This document shows, piece after piece, positions 1-11,639 of a DNA stretch of 64,000 bases (position 1 is the first letter of the stretch; each line of letters opens with the position of its first letter). The stretch comes from Phytopythium helicoides. Its lineage: Eukaryota > Oomycota > Peronosporomycetes > Pythiales > Pythiaceae. The stretch covers positions 372,001-436,000 of the forward strand of contig JANFNE010000038.1 in assembly GCA_024867545.1 (NCBI GenBank), given 5' to 3'. The notes under the pieces were generated by a model, which saw nothing but the letters and a program-made list of their open reading frames with translations, was not told where the DNA came from and did not search any database. A program made the translations under genes and the position numbers.

Positions 1-1629
1 CCCGAAGTTGACAGCTATTGGTGCTATAGTCGAGTCGACAGCCATATCCACGTTGCAATCGCCTAGTCCAGGCAGCTGCAAGCCATCCACCATTTCTGAA
101 ACAACTTCGGCACTCGCGGTTGATGTGCCATTACCACCAGAAGTTGTGTTAGTCGCGAGAACCCCAACACGCACAGGGTAGTGCATCAAGTACCCCGGGT
201 TACCCGATCTTGGATAGGTATCAATGTTTCCATTGGTTAACGCGACATCAGACTCAGCAATAGCGTCGCGAGAGCTGATAAACGATAAACCAAACGATTG
301 GGTAATTGAAACTGGCTTAGATTCTTCTGGTATTGCGACGTTCTTGATGGCAACCAACGCATGAATACTCGTCAGATGCCCTTCCCCATCATGCTCGATA
401 GACAATTGTAGGGAATTCAACACGCCGTAGCAAAAGCTTTCATTCGTCGTTGAGTCGATGTGGAGTTCAGGATTTAAAAAGTAGCTAGGTAGTGTTGTAT
501 CATCAAGCGCCACCAGCTCTCCTGTATCGCCATCGAGTTCATAGGCATCAAAGAGAACACTGAGTACGGAACTTGGAGTCGATTCGGCAACGCTAGAAGT
601 CACATTAGGAAATTTGGCCACAAGCACATCAGGGTTCATCCACGTCGCAAGCACAAGCGGACTCGAAGAGCTCGCACATTCAGCTGCTAGATCTTCGACA
701 AGACGTACGCATGGAGCAGCTACTTTATCGAGTTCAAATGCCACATATTCCGCATCCCAGCACTCGTTGGTACCGAACGCTGGGCCAAATCCCGTGAGCA
801 CTGGTCCCCGGATCGTCTCGTTTGAAGTTGCTGGTAAGAAAATCTTGAGCATATCACCCGGCTCGTACGCATTTTTCATACTGATCGTGCTGGTGGCAGC
901 TGATAGTAAATCTGTTGACGAGTCAGATGTAATCGCAGCAGTAAAGGACTGAGCCTTCGGATTTCGCATGAAAGCTGATGCAACTGACATGGTTTCTTCA
1001 GGCACAGACGCGTAGAACTCGCCGATGACTTCATTGTTGTCGACAGCAACACAAAAGAGCGAGTTGACGAGTAGCGGACTCACGAGAGAGCTTCGCTGTC
1101 CTGCGGCACTCAGGTCCGTGGAGCAGTACTCGATAGTAGACAGCACCGATTCATCTGCTAGGCACCGTCCTTGAGCTTCAACGGCCGCAACCTGCTCCAC
1201 TGAGCACTGTTTCATTACAAAAATCCAGTTAGAAACACATGGAGTGCCACAAGTAGCTTCCGCCGCCTGCACTTTCCTCGTGGTCGCAGCAACAAAACGC
1301 ATCGCACGCTCCTGCCGTGAGATCACAGCCGCACGGACACTCGTAGAAGTCGCAACTACCCGACCCACTGGCACCACAACCGCAGCATTAGCCCACCAGC
1401 TACAGCTCCACCCACACTACAATTGACACCTCGAGGAGACGCAGGAGCAGCCGATCGGCGTCGTCAGCGCCGCCTCGGCTGCCGCCACATCGCTGGCGGT
1501 CGCGAGCGACCAGTTGACGGCACTAAAGGCAGGAAACGAGCCACTGGAAGCCGCTTGGGCGCCAGGAAGCGCCGCCAGCGCCATGAGAAGCAGCGCCATG
1601 AGGCCACCAAGGTGATGATGCCTCCTCAA
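1..1629 (-). CDS. Tectonic-family ciliary protein, 5' part (3' end outside window)
   Basis: Tectonics are secreted or membrane proteins of the ciliary transition zone. The start at 1629 opens a signal peptide (MRRHHHLGGLMALLLMALAA, then LPGAQA). Exon 1 runs to 1430; a 62-base intron (1368-1429, branch-like GGGCTAATG) joins it in phase 2 to an exon carrying the hallmark Cys cluster CPCGCDLTAGACDAFCCCD. A second short intron lies near 1195-1255; its exact ends I could not fix because no donor keeps the expected Cys-Ser in frame. From about 1195 to base 1 the frame is open and contains LFCVAVDNNEVIGEFYAS and the tectonic signature RSGNPGYLMHYPVRVG near the window edge. The Cys cluster plus NPGY motif make the family call strong; which tectonic cannot be said. 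It fits an organism with flagellated zoospores. Confidence 0.8.
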
Positions 1630-1853
1630 GATTCGCGTCTTTTCAACAGAACCAATACCCCGTTCAAACCGATTAGAACCTGTTTAATCCATCAACCCTG
1701 TTATATTAAATATACGTATTCAAGAATATAAGCATACGATTCATCTTGAAATATCATAAACCTCTTCGATGGAATATATTGGTGCGCGGGTTCAAAGCCC
1801 GCGAAGGTCCAGCGCAATTTGCGCGCGCGTCAAGCCAAAAAAAGCGGGACGGC

Positions 1854-4800
1854 ATGCAGGCGTCGGGAGGCGCCATGGACGTCGACATGGGGCGCTCCGG
1901 GGGCTTCTCCACGCCGCAGAGCTCTCGCCGCGGCCGCGCGATGGTGATGCGCCGCGTCTTGCGCTCCCGCTCGCGCCGCCGCGGCCTTCTGACGGTGTTT
2001 CTACGCGCAGGGAGAGCTGTCTTCGCAGCGGCGCCGGAAACACTCGGACGACGGCACTTTCCGCTTCACGGTCGTCCCGGACGAGGCGCTGAGCTTGTCG
2101 GCGCGCACCCCGCGGACCCCGCGGACGCCAGCGCGCTCGTCGCTCGCCAGCACGCCGCAGATGCTCGAGTCGCCGGCGCGCTACTCGCCTGGAAAGGTCA
2201 AGGAGGCCGTGCGCACCTTCGCGGACTTCCTGCGCTTCCTGGTACGTTCGTGGCGTGGGGGATTCTGGTGTTGTAATGACGGAGTGTAGAGCGGGCGTCC
2301 AACTAAGGCTGTGCGTGCGATTGTTTGCTGGCGTGGAGGAACAGCAAGAGAATCGAAGCGAGTCACCCCTCATGCCGACGATTATCCAGCGCTTCTCGGA
2401 GCTCGGAGCCGTCATCGAGTCACAGAAGCGCCACATTGATCACTGGAAGGTACAGTGGCTGCCTTGACGCTGTGGTTTGTTTGCGAGTTGTTTTGCTAAT
2501 GATCTCACACTCCAGCAAAAAGAGCTGGATCTGGCTATCGCGGAGGCACACAGCAGCAAAGACATGATGGAGCAGCTTGGAATCACCATCGAGCAGCAAG
2601 ACACCCAGCTTGCAGAATGCCAAGCAGAGAAAGTCAAGTGGGAAGAGAAGTTTAATCTTGCGGCCCAGGAGCTGGAGGAATTAAAGCGCGTGGGAGGAAG
2701 CCAAATCCAGCATCTCCAAGCTGAAAATGAGGAACTAAAGCGCCGCGGAACAATCGTGGAGGAGACATTGAACGAGCGCGCAGCTCTCATCGCTGCGATG
2801 GAGAACGAGCACACCAAGCTGAAAGAGCACCTGAATAAACTGGACCAGGAGTACACCAACGTACACCAGGAAAACCAATCGCTGCGACACCAGCGGGAAG
2901 ACCAAGCAGGTTTGATTGCAAGTCTTGAAAACCAGATTCGAGGGCTCCAGCGCGAATGCGAAATCGAGAAGACAAGATCAAGTGAGCTTGAGCAAGCGGT
3001 TGCGACATGGAAAGCTCGCTACGAAGAAAAGGAGTCTCAAGGGATGCAGTTGGAGCAAGCACTGGACGAAGGGCGGCGAGAAATTGGCGAGCGTGATGGA
3101 AACCTCAATCAGCTCATGGACGAGGCTCAACAGTACAAGGCGCATTTGAATGATATGGGCAAGCAATACGAAGACGAACTCACGCAGATGCAAGACTTCA
3201 TGCAGAATGCGGAGGTGGAGATTGAGGCTCTTCGAGACGAGCTTGCTCGCACTACTGAGAAGTGCGAGGCACTAGAGAAGGACGCTGCTGCTAAACAATC
3301 GAAGCTTGAGAGTGCCGCAGCTACAATCAAGGGCATGGAAGAGAAATTTGGGCAGCAGAAGTCGCAATGGGAAGGAGCAGTCCAGCAAGACTTTGAACAG
3401 ATGAAGCTCCAAAACCAACAGCTATCGTCTAAACTGCGTGAGGTGGAAGGGCACAACAGTACTATAAGTGCAGAAATCAGCACACTGAAGGCGAACCTCC
3501 GAGATGCTGAGCGTCAATTCCAGCACCAAGGCCGCGAAAGTGAGCAGCTCAAGCAGCGGAATGCGGGCTTGACAGCTCAATTGCAGGAGCTCGAGCAAAC
3601 GGCGCAACGACAGGCCGCAGAGATTAACCGGTTGACAACGGGCCTTCGTAATGCGGAGCAACAATTCCAGGGTCAGCAGATGCAGATAGAAACTGAGCAA
3701 GTACAGCAGCTAAAGAGAGAGCTGGAAGCCCTTCACAAGGAGGGCGACCGGCTCACTCGAGTCATGGCTCAGCAGAATGCTGCGCACGCCGAACAGATCG
3801 AGGCTCTCAAGAAAGAGTACGACACCAAGCACAGTGAGTTCGTGACACGTGTCGAAAGCCAGTTCAAACAACTCTCGGATGACAATGACCAGCTTCGAGG
3901 TGCACTCGATGAGGAAAAGAAGAAGGCTCAGCATGATTTCAGCCAGGTGGTCGCGGAAAAGGAAGAAGAGATTTCCAAGCTTATTGCTGAGTTTGACCAG
4001 CTGGAAGCCAAACTAACCGAGTTCGATCACGAGAACGAGTCGCTTCGTCAAGAGCTGGATCAGTGCTTGCAGGAACTCGAGCTCAAGCGCAAGGAGAATG
4101 CCGAGATGAGTGAACAGATCGAGCAATATCTCTCTCCTAACAGCGAAAGGTCCAAGGAAGCGGAACTCTTACACAGTGAGCGATTGCGACTCGAAGAGCA
4201 GAATCACGAGCTTCAGCAACAGCTAGCGTTGACAAGACAAGACGCAGACGCCAAGCTGGACGAGGCTCATCAAATCCAGCTTCGTGCATCGGAGCTGGAG
4301 AGCTCGCATCGGCACACTGTTCGCTCATTGTGCTTGGAGAAGGAGGAGATGAACAGGAAGCTCCTGGCGCTTGGATCAGAGCGATCGTCGATGGAATTCC
4401 AGCTTAATGCACTTGCGATGGAAAAGAACAATCTCCTGGAGAATTCGAATCGCCTGGAGCAAGAGAAACGAACTCTTGAGGCACGATTGGACGAGCTTAT
4501 GAGGCAGGCAACACGCGAGATTGAGTCGCAGCAGCAAGATGTCCTTACCCAGTTGCAGCTTACGACGAACCAGCTCGCCCAGCGCGAAGAACAGCTTCGA
4601 CAGAGCCACCAGCAGACCCAGAGTCTAGAGCGAGAGGTATCTGCGCTACGCGAGAAGTGCCAGCAGCTCGAGGACACCGAGCGAGCAATGCGCGCTGAAG
4701 GTATGCAGCTCAGTGCTAAGCTCGAATCAGCTCTAAAGGAAAAGCTTGAGCTCGAAGCAATAGTGACGCGCCAAAATACTGCGGCAAACTCCCTTCCAAG

Positions 4801-6904
4801 CCAGCAGACAGTCGAAGCAGAGTTCTCACGGAAGCTGGGCGATCTGAAGTTGGAAGCTGACCGTCGCATTCAAGACGAGAAAGAGTTCGTGAAACGCGAG
4901 TTATCTGCAGTGACCTCAAAACTTGAAGACCAGGAGAAGACTTTCCGTGAGAAGACCAACGTACTCGAACAAGAACGTACAACTTTGCTGCAAGAAGTCG
5001 ATATACTGACCCATACATGCGAACGCTTGGAAGGCGAGCTCGAGGCGCTCAAAATCGACCGGGAGAACCAGGAGAACGTTATCCAGGAGCTTGAGCAAAT
5101 GGTCGATCAACTTGAGGAGAAAAGTAAATTGACTTCAGCTGATGTCTCCAGCAATACCAGCACCGCCAATACCGCTGCTGTGAAGGCTCATCGCGAGCTG
5201 CAGGTTATGCACGAGCAGTTCAAGAAGGATATCATGGCTCAGCTTAAAGAAAAGGCAGATATTGTGGCGGAGCTAGAAGACGACAATGCCGAGCTCCAAG
5301 CGAAGCTTGATCGTCAGAAGGAAATGACACGCCATTTGATGGACCGTTCCCACGCAGACAAGCAAGGGCATTCATCCGAGCTGCTGGACCAGTCAAAGAC
5401 TCTTCGTGACCATCAAGAGCGTGCTGCAACACTAGAAAAGCAGGTGAAGGAGCTGGAGCGTGAGATCCAAATCAAGGAAGAAGCGCGTGCTGCCAAAGAT
5501 CAGGGCATGATGCATGAGAAACTGCAGCTCGAGCGTGAGGTGCGGGCCATCAAGCGACAACTCGATGGCGCAAAGCAAGAGAACGCGGATGTTCGGTATG
5601 AGCTAGAGCAAAAGACTGCCGAAATTGAAGGACTCCATCGCGAGATCGAGCAAAACACAGCCGAGATGGATGTTGCGCGGAACGCTTTGGGGGCTGCTGA
5701 GCAGCAGCTGAATCGCAAGCTGGAAGAGTTCAGCGAAGACCTGGATGATCGTGAGCATGCGCTTTACCAGAAAGAAGCTGAGCTAGAACAAGTTCGTGAC
5801 AACGCCCGACAAGTGGAGGCACGACTGAATAGACAGATAGACGACCAGCGGTCCGAGTTGAGCGGCATAAAACGCCAAGTTTCAGAGCTGCAGCGCGACC
5901 TTGAGCATGCCCAGCGGCCTCGTAGCGCAAACCAGTCCACAAGCACTCTCGAGCGGCAGGAGTCACGTGTGCGCACTCTACAGACGCGCTGCGAGGAGCT
6001 GGAAGCGCGCGAGCAAGCATTGTCGGATCTAGTCGCGCAGCTTGAGGACGACAAGGCTGCAACGCTCAACCTGTTTACTCGCGAGCTCCGCCGGTTGGAT
6101 GTCGACATTGGTCCAAAGGCTGGAATCGACATCAGTGCTCCGCTGGATGAGGCTCTTGGCGAATACCTGACTGAGGTATCGGAGCTCATCCGCAGCTATC
6201 AGGACCGCGAGGACCGTCAAGATGCATTAATTCACCGCAAGGAGCAACAGGTCAGCGAGCTCAAGAGCCAACTGGAGAAGGCATCGATGTCGTCAAAGCC
6301 TGAAAGTGAGCAAGTGGACGCAGTCGGTAACAAGGCGGCGTCGATGCGTCTAGGCACTCGCAATGGCGGTCAGCGTGAGCGGCGGGCCGATGGTACCAAC
6401 ACGCAATCAACTAGTGGACGAGACCTGGAATCCAAATACGACCAGCTGAAGACTCGCATGCAAGATCTCAAGGCTGAAAATGCAAGACTAAAGCAGAATC
6501 GACTGACGAAGGCCGACGCGCGTACGTTTGTCAATGAGATCGAGAAACTGACGACGGAAGTGATGGAGAAGGATATGCAGCTCGAGGCGCTGCGACGCCG
6601 CGAGGCTAAGTTACGCGCCTCATCCGCCAGCAACCCCAGCGGCAGTGGCGCGGCTCCGTCATCTGGCTTGCGCGATTTGCGAGCTCTGCTGCGTCAAAAG
6701 GAGGAGAAAATCATGGTGCTGAACGACCACCTGACAGAGCTCATGAAGCAGTCGGTGCGCTTGCAACACGAGAATGAGCGCTATGTCGTGCGCTTTGGAG
6801 CTCTCGAGGGTGATGGCACTCGGCAATCGCCGACGACTGCTTCATCGCAAACCACGGCAGCGTCTGATGCGAGTCACCGTCACCGACGTAGCGTGCGCGC
6901 CTGA
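1854..6904 (+). CDS. Large coiled-coil protein, function unknown
   Basis: Four exons fit: 1854-1943, 2011-2241, about 2345-2449 and 2516-6904, with GT...AG introns of 67, about 103 and 66 bases, all phase 0; the acceptor near 2335-2344 has two in-frame choices. The N-terminus is Arg/Ser/Pro-rich (repeated RTPRTP), followed by a helical stretch (VKEAVRTFADFLRFL). Exon 4 encodes about 1,460 residues of almost unbroken heptad coiled coil rich in E, Q, K, L and R. A less acidic region near the end (residues around SNPSGSGAAPSSG) separates a last helix (LLRQKEEKIMVLNDHLTELM). Length (about 1,600 aa) and composition resemble centrosomal, golgin or TPR-type scaffold proteins, but composition alone cannot separate these. 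The 4.4-kb exon is free of frameshifts. Confidence 0.75.
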
Positions 6905-7380
6905 GCTCTCTAGTGGTCATGATAGGTGTGCGTTGTGTGTGAAGCCAGCAATAATCTAAGCCATTTCTTGAGATTCTGAGATTCGTAAGCAGGCTTTCAC
7001 TGTGTGGGTTTGACCTCCCACTCCTCGCGAGCCACCCACGCGTTGCAGTCACGAGTCATTTCTTGAATTTGAAGTGACGGAGGCTCCACCCATGAATCGC
7101 CATTATTCAGGGATAGAGGTCGAACATAAACCCTTTGCCAGTCATTAGGATACGAATCGCCGTCATTCAGGGAAAGATGTTGTGAAACACTTCGCCAGTC
7201 GTTAGGACTTGATGACGATGGCACTGGTTATCGCAACACTAAAAATCAGCACTAGTGTCGCTGATCACCCACATTACTTTCGTACCCATAAGTAAATTAC
7301 ACGGGCTAGAAAAGGGGAAAATGTATAACCTTGTATAGTGATTGTGTACTATACAAGACAATTTTACTTAATCGCCCTTG
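6905..7380. other. Intergenic stretch with a 60-bp direct duplication
   Basis: No coding exon is evident. Positions 7093-7152 and 7153-7212 are two diverged copies of a 60-base unit, both starting GAATCGCC and containing ATTCAGGGA and GCCAGTC.TTAGGA. A 9-bp perfect inverted repeat (CTTGTATAG...CTATACAAG) lies at about 7330-7356. I see no further structure. Confidence 0.5.
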
Positions 7381-7382
7381 AG

Positions 7383-7447
7383 TACGGAGCCCGACCAGGC
7401 TAGTTGCGAATGTTTTTCATGGCGAGGGTTCGAGTCCCGCCTCCGTC
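7383..7447 (+). other. tRNA-like relic (possible tRNA-derived repeat)
   Basis: A T-arm-like segment (GAGGGTTCGAGTCCCGC, one stem mismatch) is followed by CTCCGTC, which pairs with ACGGAG about 60 bases upstream, like a tRNA acceptor stem. The whole is only about 65 bases and I cannot fold a proper D-arm and anticodon arm, so it is more likely a degenerate tRNA pseudogene or a tRNA-derived SINE head than a working tRNA. Confidence 0.3.
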
Positions 7448-7761
7448 AAGTTTTTGGACGAGGGCGAGCGCGAGCGAGCGCGAGTCTCACTATAGACATA
7501 CACGGATACCAACGCCCGCCGATTAGGCGGGGTCGCACGGGGCGAGCGAGCGCAGCAACGCGTTATTTTTTTTCTTAGACACCATGCGAGCGGAGCGGAG
7601 CGAAGAGAGCTTGACCGAAAAGTCCGCACGTGACAGCCAACGCACGAGTGTCCGCCTTGTCTCGACTATCCAGTCGTAATGTATACTACACAGTATAGCA
7701 CGTTGAAAAATACACGTACATTTCATCAGTACGGTACTTCTTGGCAGTTTAGTGTAGACCA

Positions 7762-7812
7762 ATCGACGACACTAAACTTTATTGTCGTCGATCGGCGACA
7801 CTCTAGTGTCGC
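7762..7812. repeat. Two adjacent perfect hairpins
   Basis: ATCGACGACA (7762-7771) pairs with TGTCGTCGAT (7783-7792) around an 11-base loop. Three bases later GCGACACT (7795-7802) pairs with AGTGTCGC (7805-7812) around CT. The pair sits just ahead of the 36-bp minisatellite. It could be the end of a decayed foldback or MITE-type element. Confidence 0.5.
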
Positions 7813-7878
7813 GCTATCCAGTGCCGATGACGATAGCAATCTCAACGCTTGATGACGAAGCTCATGATGACGAATAGC

Positions 7879-8190
7879 AATCTCGAAGCTCATGATGAAT
7901 TCATGACGAATAGCAATCTCGAAGATCATGATGACTTCATGACAAAGAGCAATCTCGAAGCTCATGATGACTTCATGACAAAGACCAATCTCGAAGATCA
8001 TGATGACTTCATGACGAAGAGCAATCTCGAAGCTCATGATGAATTCATGACGAATAGCAATCTCGAAGCTCATGATGACTTCATGACAAAGAGCAATCTC
8101 GAAGCTCATGATGACTTCATGACAAAGACCAATCTCGAAGATCATGATGACTTCATGACGAAGAGCAATCTCGAAGCTCATGATGACGAA
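7879..8190. repeat. 36-bp minisatellite, about 9 units with higher-order structure
   Basis: Nine tandem units share the core AGCAATCTCGAAGCTCATGA. Variants (AAG/AAT, GCT/GAT, GAATTC/GACTTC) recur in almost the same order in units 1-4 and 5-8, so a 144-bp block was itself duplicated. The unit length is a multiple of three, so the plus strand can be read as repeated NLEAHDDFMTKS, and the minus strand is also open. This is a by-product of the repeat; there is no independent sign that it is translated. It ends about 120 bases upstream of a MIF gene. Confidence 0.85.
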
Positions 8191-8262
8191 GAACAGTCGC
8201 GAAGCTCCGCTTCTTCTCCTAGCTCCACGCCAGCGACTGCAAACTCTGGAGAGCCTCTTTCG

Positions 8263-8279
8263 CTCTCACTTAACAATTT
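8263..8279 (+). promoter_or_regulatory. Oomycete initiator-like element for the MIF gene at 8309
   Basis: CTCTCACTTAACAATTT, about 30 bases before the ATG, resembles the oomycete core promoter (YTCANTYY initiator followed by a CAWTTT-type flanking motif). Known from oomycete promoters in general; here it is inferred by eye. Confidence 0.4.
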
Positions 8280-8308
8280 GCAAGAAGACACTCAAGCCCT
8301 CAAGCGAC

Positions 8309-8738
8309 ATGCCGGTTGTGCACCTGAAGACCAACGTGACCAAGGACAAGGTCAACGCGGTAGACGTCAACGCTGCCCTGTCCAAAGCAGTGTCGACCGC
8401 GTTGAACGTTCCCGAGGAATACCTCATCATTCACGCCGAGCTGGGGGCTGACATGCAAGCCCGCAAGTCGCCCGAAGTACGTTCGTGAGGATCGGTGGAA
8501 ATAATGTGTGCGCCATTCTTACTCTCGTGGATTTATCAACTAGCCCTGTGCATTTGTGCAAGTCTACACGACCGGTAATGTGGACGAGGAACATAACGCC
8601 ACGACTGTAACAGAGATCACGAATGCGGCATCAACCGCTCTGGGAGTACTGACGGAACGCATTTTCATCCGCATCGTTGACGTCCGAAGCGTCGACCTAG
8701 GCGTCGGTGGAATACTGGGGTCGAAGCTGCACCCGTAG
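8309..8738 (+). CDS. MIF-like protein (tautomerase superfamily), copy 1
   Basis: Two exons, 8309-8476 and 8544-8738, with a 67-base phase-0 intron, give about 120 residues, the usual MIF size (about 115). The start MPVVHLKTNV keeps Pro2, the N-terminal catalytic proline of the family after Met removal. Exon 2 opens with PCAFVQV, the place of the MIF CxxC motif, of which only the first Cys remains. This is the most diverged intact copy: its C-terminus reads GGILGSKLHP where the others end DGKLLTW plus 2-5 residues, and ARKSPE replaces FAKSDE. No signal peptide is seen, as is usual for MIFs, which leave cells by a non-classical route in animals. The frame is open, so it may be functional or early in decay. 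Confidence 0.8.
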
Positions 8739-9424
8739 TTGTATACACGGAAGACGTTGCCGCTCCAGTAGGCTGAGTCAAGATCAATCTAACCTTGACC
8801 TGTTGAGCCTACAAAAGGGATTTCCAACAAGCACTCATTTGACCCGGATCCAATTGTTTTTGAGTTGCGCCGCAGGATACTGCATAATTTGTCATGGGCG
8901 TACAGGTTGCCATGTGCTGGTCGTACCGTTGGGGTTGGTGGGATAATTTATTCCAAAGCCGTCGAGAGAGCAAAGAGCGCTCCTAAACTTGAGAGCACTG
9001 TTGAAGGTGCTCAATGACAACTCTGAGTACACGCTCTCTAGGTTGCGCATTCGAATTGGTGGCAGTTCTCGCCTGTCGGCTCGCTTTATGGCCGGGTTTA
9101 CCCGGTGCCTCTGGCAGCGGTAGTTGGTCAAAGTAGCCGATTGCTCGCAGACGTTAATGCAGCCTTACTTGCGTGGATCTCGAAAGTCATGTGAACGCAA
9201 GGTGACAATTCCAACAGGAGCGACGCCGCATGTATTGTGGTCCGTGTACAAATGCTGTTGTTGTTTCGATAAGTTACTGTGCTCATCGTGACATATTGCA
9301 TGAGCACGTAGCTCACCTTTTTCATCGCTCTGGTTGTTCAAGCACTGTTCGCGGTGCCGGCAGGTTCCTGGAGCTCGTTACGCTTGTGATAACCTTGCCC
9401 TCGCCACTCGGGAAGGATCCTGTA
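8739..9424. other. Intergenic, no gene seen
   Basis: Short frames only. An imperfect inverted repeat lies at about 8768-8813 (GTAGGCTGAGTCAAG against CTTGACCTGTTGAGCCTAC), a possible stem near the MIF 3' end. I see nothing else. Confidence 0.4.
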
Positions 9425-9429
9425 TCAGC

Positions 9430-10720
9430 TGAGGGTAGTGCATTGCTTCAAGCACACGTTCGACCTCGGCAGTCCAGCATTGCTAGGTTTCGCCATCGTC
9501 AAAGACACAGAACCGCCACGGACGCCGCTACCGCTGCTCCTGCCTGACACAGACACCGAGCCGCCGCCACTAGAGAAGCTCGCGCCGATGGAAATCGTCA
9601 CAACGCCAGCCGTGCTTCCCGTTGTGGCGCCGCTAATGACGCGCAATTCGCCAGGCGCACCATTACTGCTGCTGCCAGCGCCGCTTGACACAGACAACGA
9701 CCCGCTCGCACCACTTGTGCTAGACGCCGCCGCAGACGACGACCCCAACGACACGTCGCCGCTGCTCATGCTGCCGTCACCGCTCGTCACTGCCACGCTT
9801 CCTCCGATCTGACTTCCAGAGCTGCTCGACACCAAGATGACGCCGACCGTATGGCTCCCAGCAGAAGAACCACCCGCGAGCTCCACACCACCGACCACCG
9901 TACTCGCCGACGTCACGCTCACAGAGCTCGTGCCGCCAGTGATCAAGACTTCTCCGTCAGCGCCCGTCGAGCTCGAGTCGCCAGACACAGCCACGCGACC
10001 ACCGTCCGCAATGGACGAGCTCACCGACACGAGATTGTCGCCGGTAGAGACGCTGGTTGCTGACCCACTCGACAGCGTCACCGCGTCGGAGCTCGCGCCA
10101 GTACACGACCACACCGCCGCTCGTCGTCGAGCTCGCACCACTCGACACATGCATCGTGGCGCCGGCAGTCGAAGAGCTTGTGCCGTCCGACACACTCACG
10201 TCACCACCGACCGATCCAGCGTCATCGGACACCGACAAAGACCCGCCGGTGCCGACAGACGCTGAGCTACTCTCGCCGCTAGAGAAAGTCACGTTTCCTC
10301 CGGACAGGCAGCCAAAGCCGCCAGACACGCTCACCACACCACCAGAAGCAGTCGTGGACGCATCCGACGAGATCGCACCACAACGCTCTCCACGGCGCCC
10401 GTCGAAGCACTTGAACCCACGCTCGCAACGCCGGTTCTCGTGAACTTGCCCGCACCGTTCAATATACTCACGCTGCCGTTCACGGAAGATCTGCCCGCGA
10501 TGTCGATCTTGCTGACAAACGACACCGACGATCAGCTTGCAATGCACGCAGACCCACTCGACGCGCCAGAGTCGCCACTCGTTACGGTCATGTCGCCGCT
10601 GCTGCTACTGCTGCTACTCGCAGCACCGAGCGTCGAGATCACCACCGAGCTGCTCGTCGACAAGCCATCGCCACTCGTCACAGATACAGAACCACCAACT
10701 GAGCAGACTGAGCAGACGGA
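9430..10720 (-). pseudogene. Ser/Gly-rich repeat protein gene, frame-broken, copy A
   Basis: On the minus strand successive frames encode short repeats of the form GGxVxVSSGxSSxxSG, for example SLSVSSGAGSSSNG and GDVSLGSSSAAASS. The pattern of alternating beta-prone V/S triplets and SSG turns suggests a solenoid (beta-helix or roll) surface or secreted protein. The coding signal jumps frame at about 10540, 10390 and 10110, with no plausible introns at the jumps, so this copy looks broken. No N-terminal signal peptide or start could be assigned. A second copy lies at 11640-12900. The family is not one I can name. Confidence 0.55.
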
Positions 10721-10859
10721 TGTCCCTCCATATTGGCACTCAGATCTTGCCGGGAGTGCGGTGCAATCGCGCTACTCCCTGGTTCACTTCACAACAGCGC
10801 GCGGTTGCCAAGCCAACCCTGGACGATGCCGATACGCCACCTTAGACTGAGCTGAATAT

Positions 10860-11630
10860 AATAATATTCAGAGGAGCTCTGTTCGATTTGAATGACCACA
10901 TTCTGTTCACAATCCTAGACTCTAATGGTCGGGGTACCCGACTTATCGGCGCTCCTGGGAGGGCCTTGAAGTTTTGGTTTGGATATCCCTCCGATCCGGC
11001 ATGTAACCCCTCCTCGCCCTAGCAAGATATTTCTATACTGAAGCTCACTTTTATAAAATATGTACCCCCTTAAAAACCTCTATGAAGTGATTTTTGGCAG
11101 TACCGTGAGTTACGCCGAAAGTTGAACAGAAGTTGAACACTTCAACAAGAGGGGGGAGCTACTTCTTGAAAAGCATGTTGTTGCCATACAAAAACCGAAG
11201 GGTTGGGAACTTTCTACCGAGTATTACCTGTGCCTCTATAAACCGTTGTTCGACAGGCAGGTTGAAGCACAAAGTTGAACGCTGGTGTGGATCACTCCAC
11301 AGGAGATGGCTTCATTGGCGACTTCGCCTGCGGCTCAACGTGGTCGGGGTACCCGACATTGTATACACACTTCGTGCTACAGAAGAATCAATACGGCATG
11401 GCTATTATGAGTGCAAATTGTGGCACGCGTCGTATTTCTCCGGCGCGAGATCTCTCAGCGTCCAATACTGACTGATTATATCGTTTGCTTGAATTCCCAC
11501 ATACTGCGATGCTACGTATGACATCGGGACACTTAGTTTAGGACTCCATTTCTTCGGCAATGCTCTGAGACTGCATGAATCGCTGCAAATACCCTCGCCT
11601 ACAAAGTTCGATACGTGTAAGATCACTCAG
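10860..11630. other. Region between the two Ser/Gly-rich copies
   Basis: AT-rich and mostly non-coding. It holds two copies of GTCGGGGTACCCGAC (about 10928 and 11342). The second sits in a short frame reading GDFACGSTWSGYPTLYTHF, which may be a remnant of a coding or mobile-element sequence; the family is unknown. Confidence 0.35.
11312..11362 (+). repeat. About 50-bp inverted repeat, left arm
   Basis: The segment around GTGGTCGGGGTACCCGACAT has a diverged reverse-complement partner at about 13077-13128. The arms flank the second Ser/Gly-rich gene copy at a spacing of about 1.8 kb. The conserved core is itself nearly palindromic. Confidence 0.5.
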
Positions 11631-11639
11631 CAAAATCGA

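Noticed and set aside
1783..1803. tRNA T-arm-like sequence (GCGGGTTCAAAGCCCGC)
   Set aside because: No matching acceptor, D or anticodon arm around it; it lies in the promoter of the coiled-coil gene.
7879..8190. CRISPR array
   Set aside because: Direct tandem units without unique spacers, in a eukaryotic context.
7849..8451. Repeat protein NLEAHDDFMTKS
   Set aside because: The unit is 36 bp with no stops in several frames on both strands, and the frame runs into the MIF exon out of frame. Treated as minisatellite.
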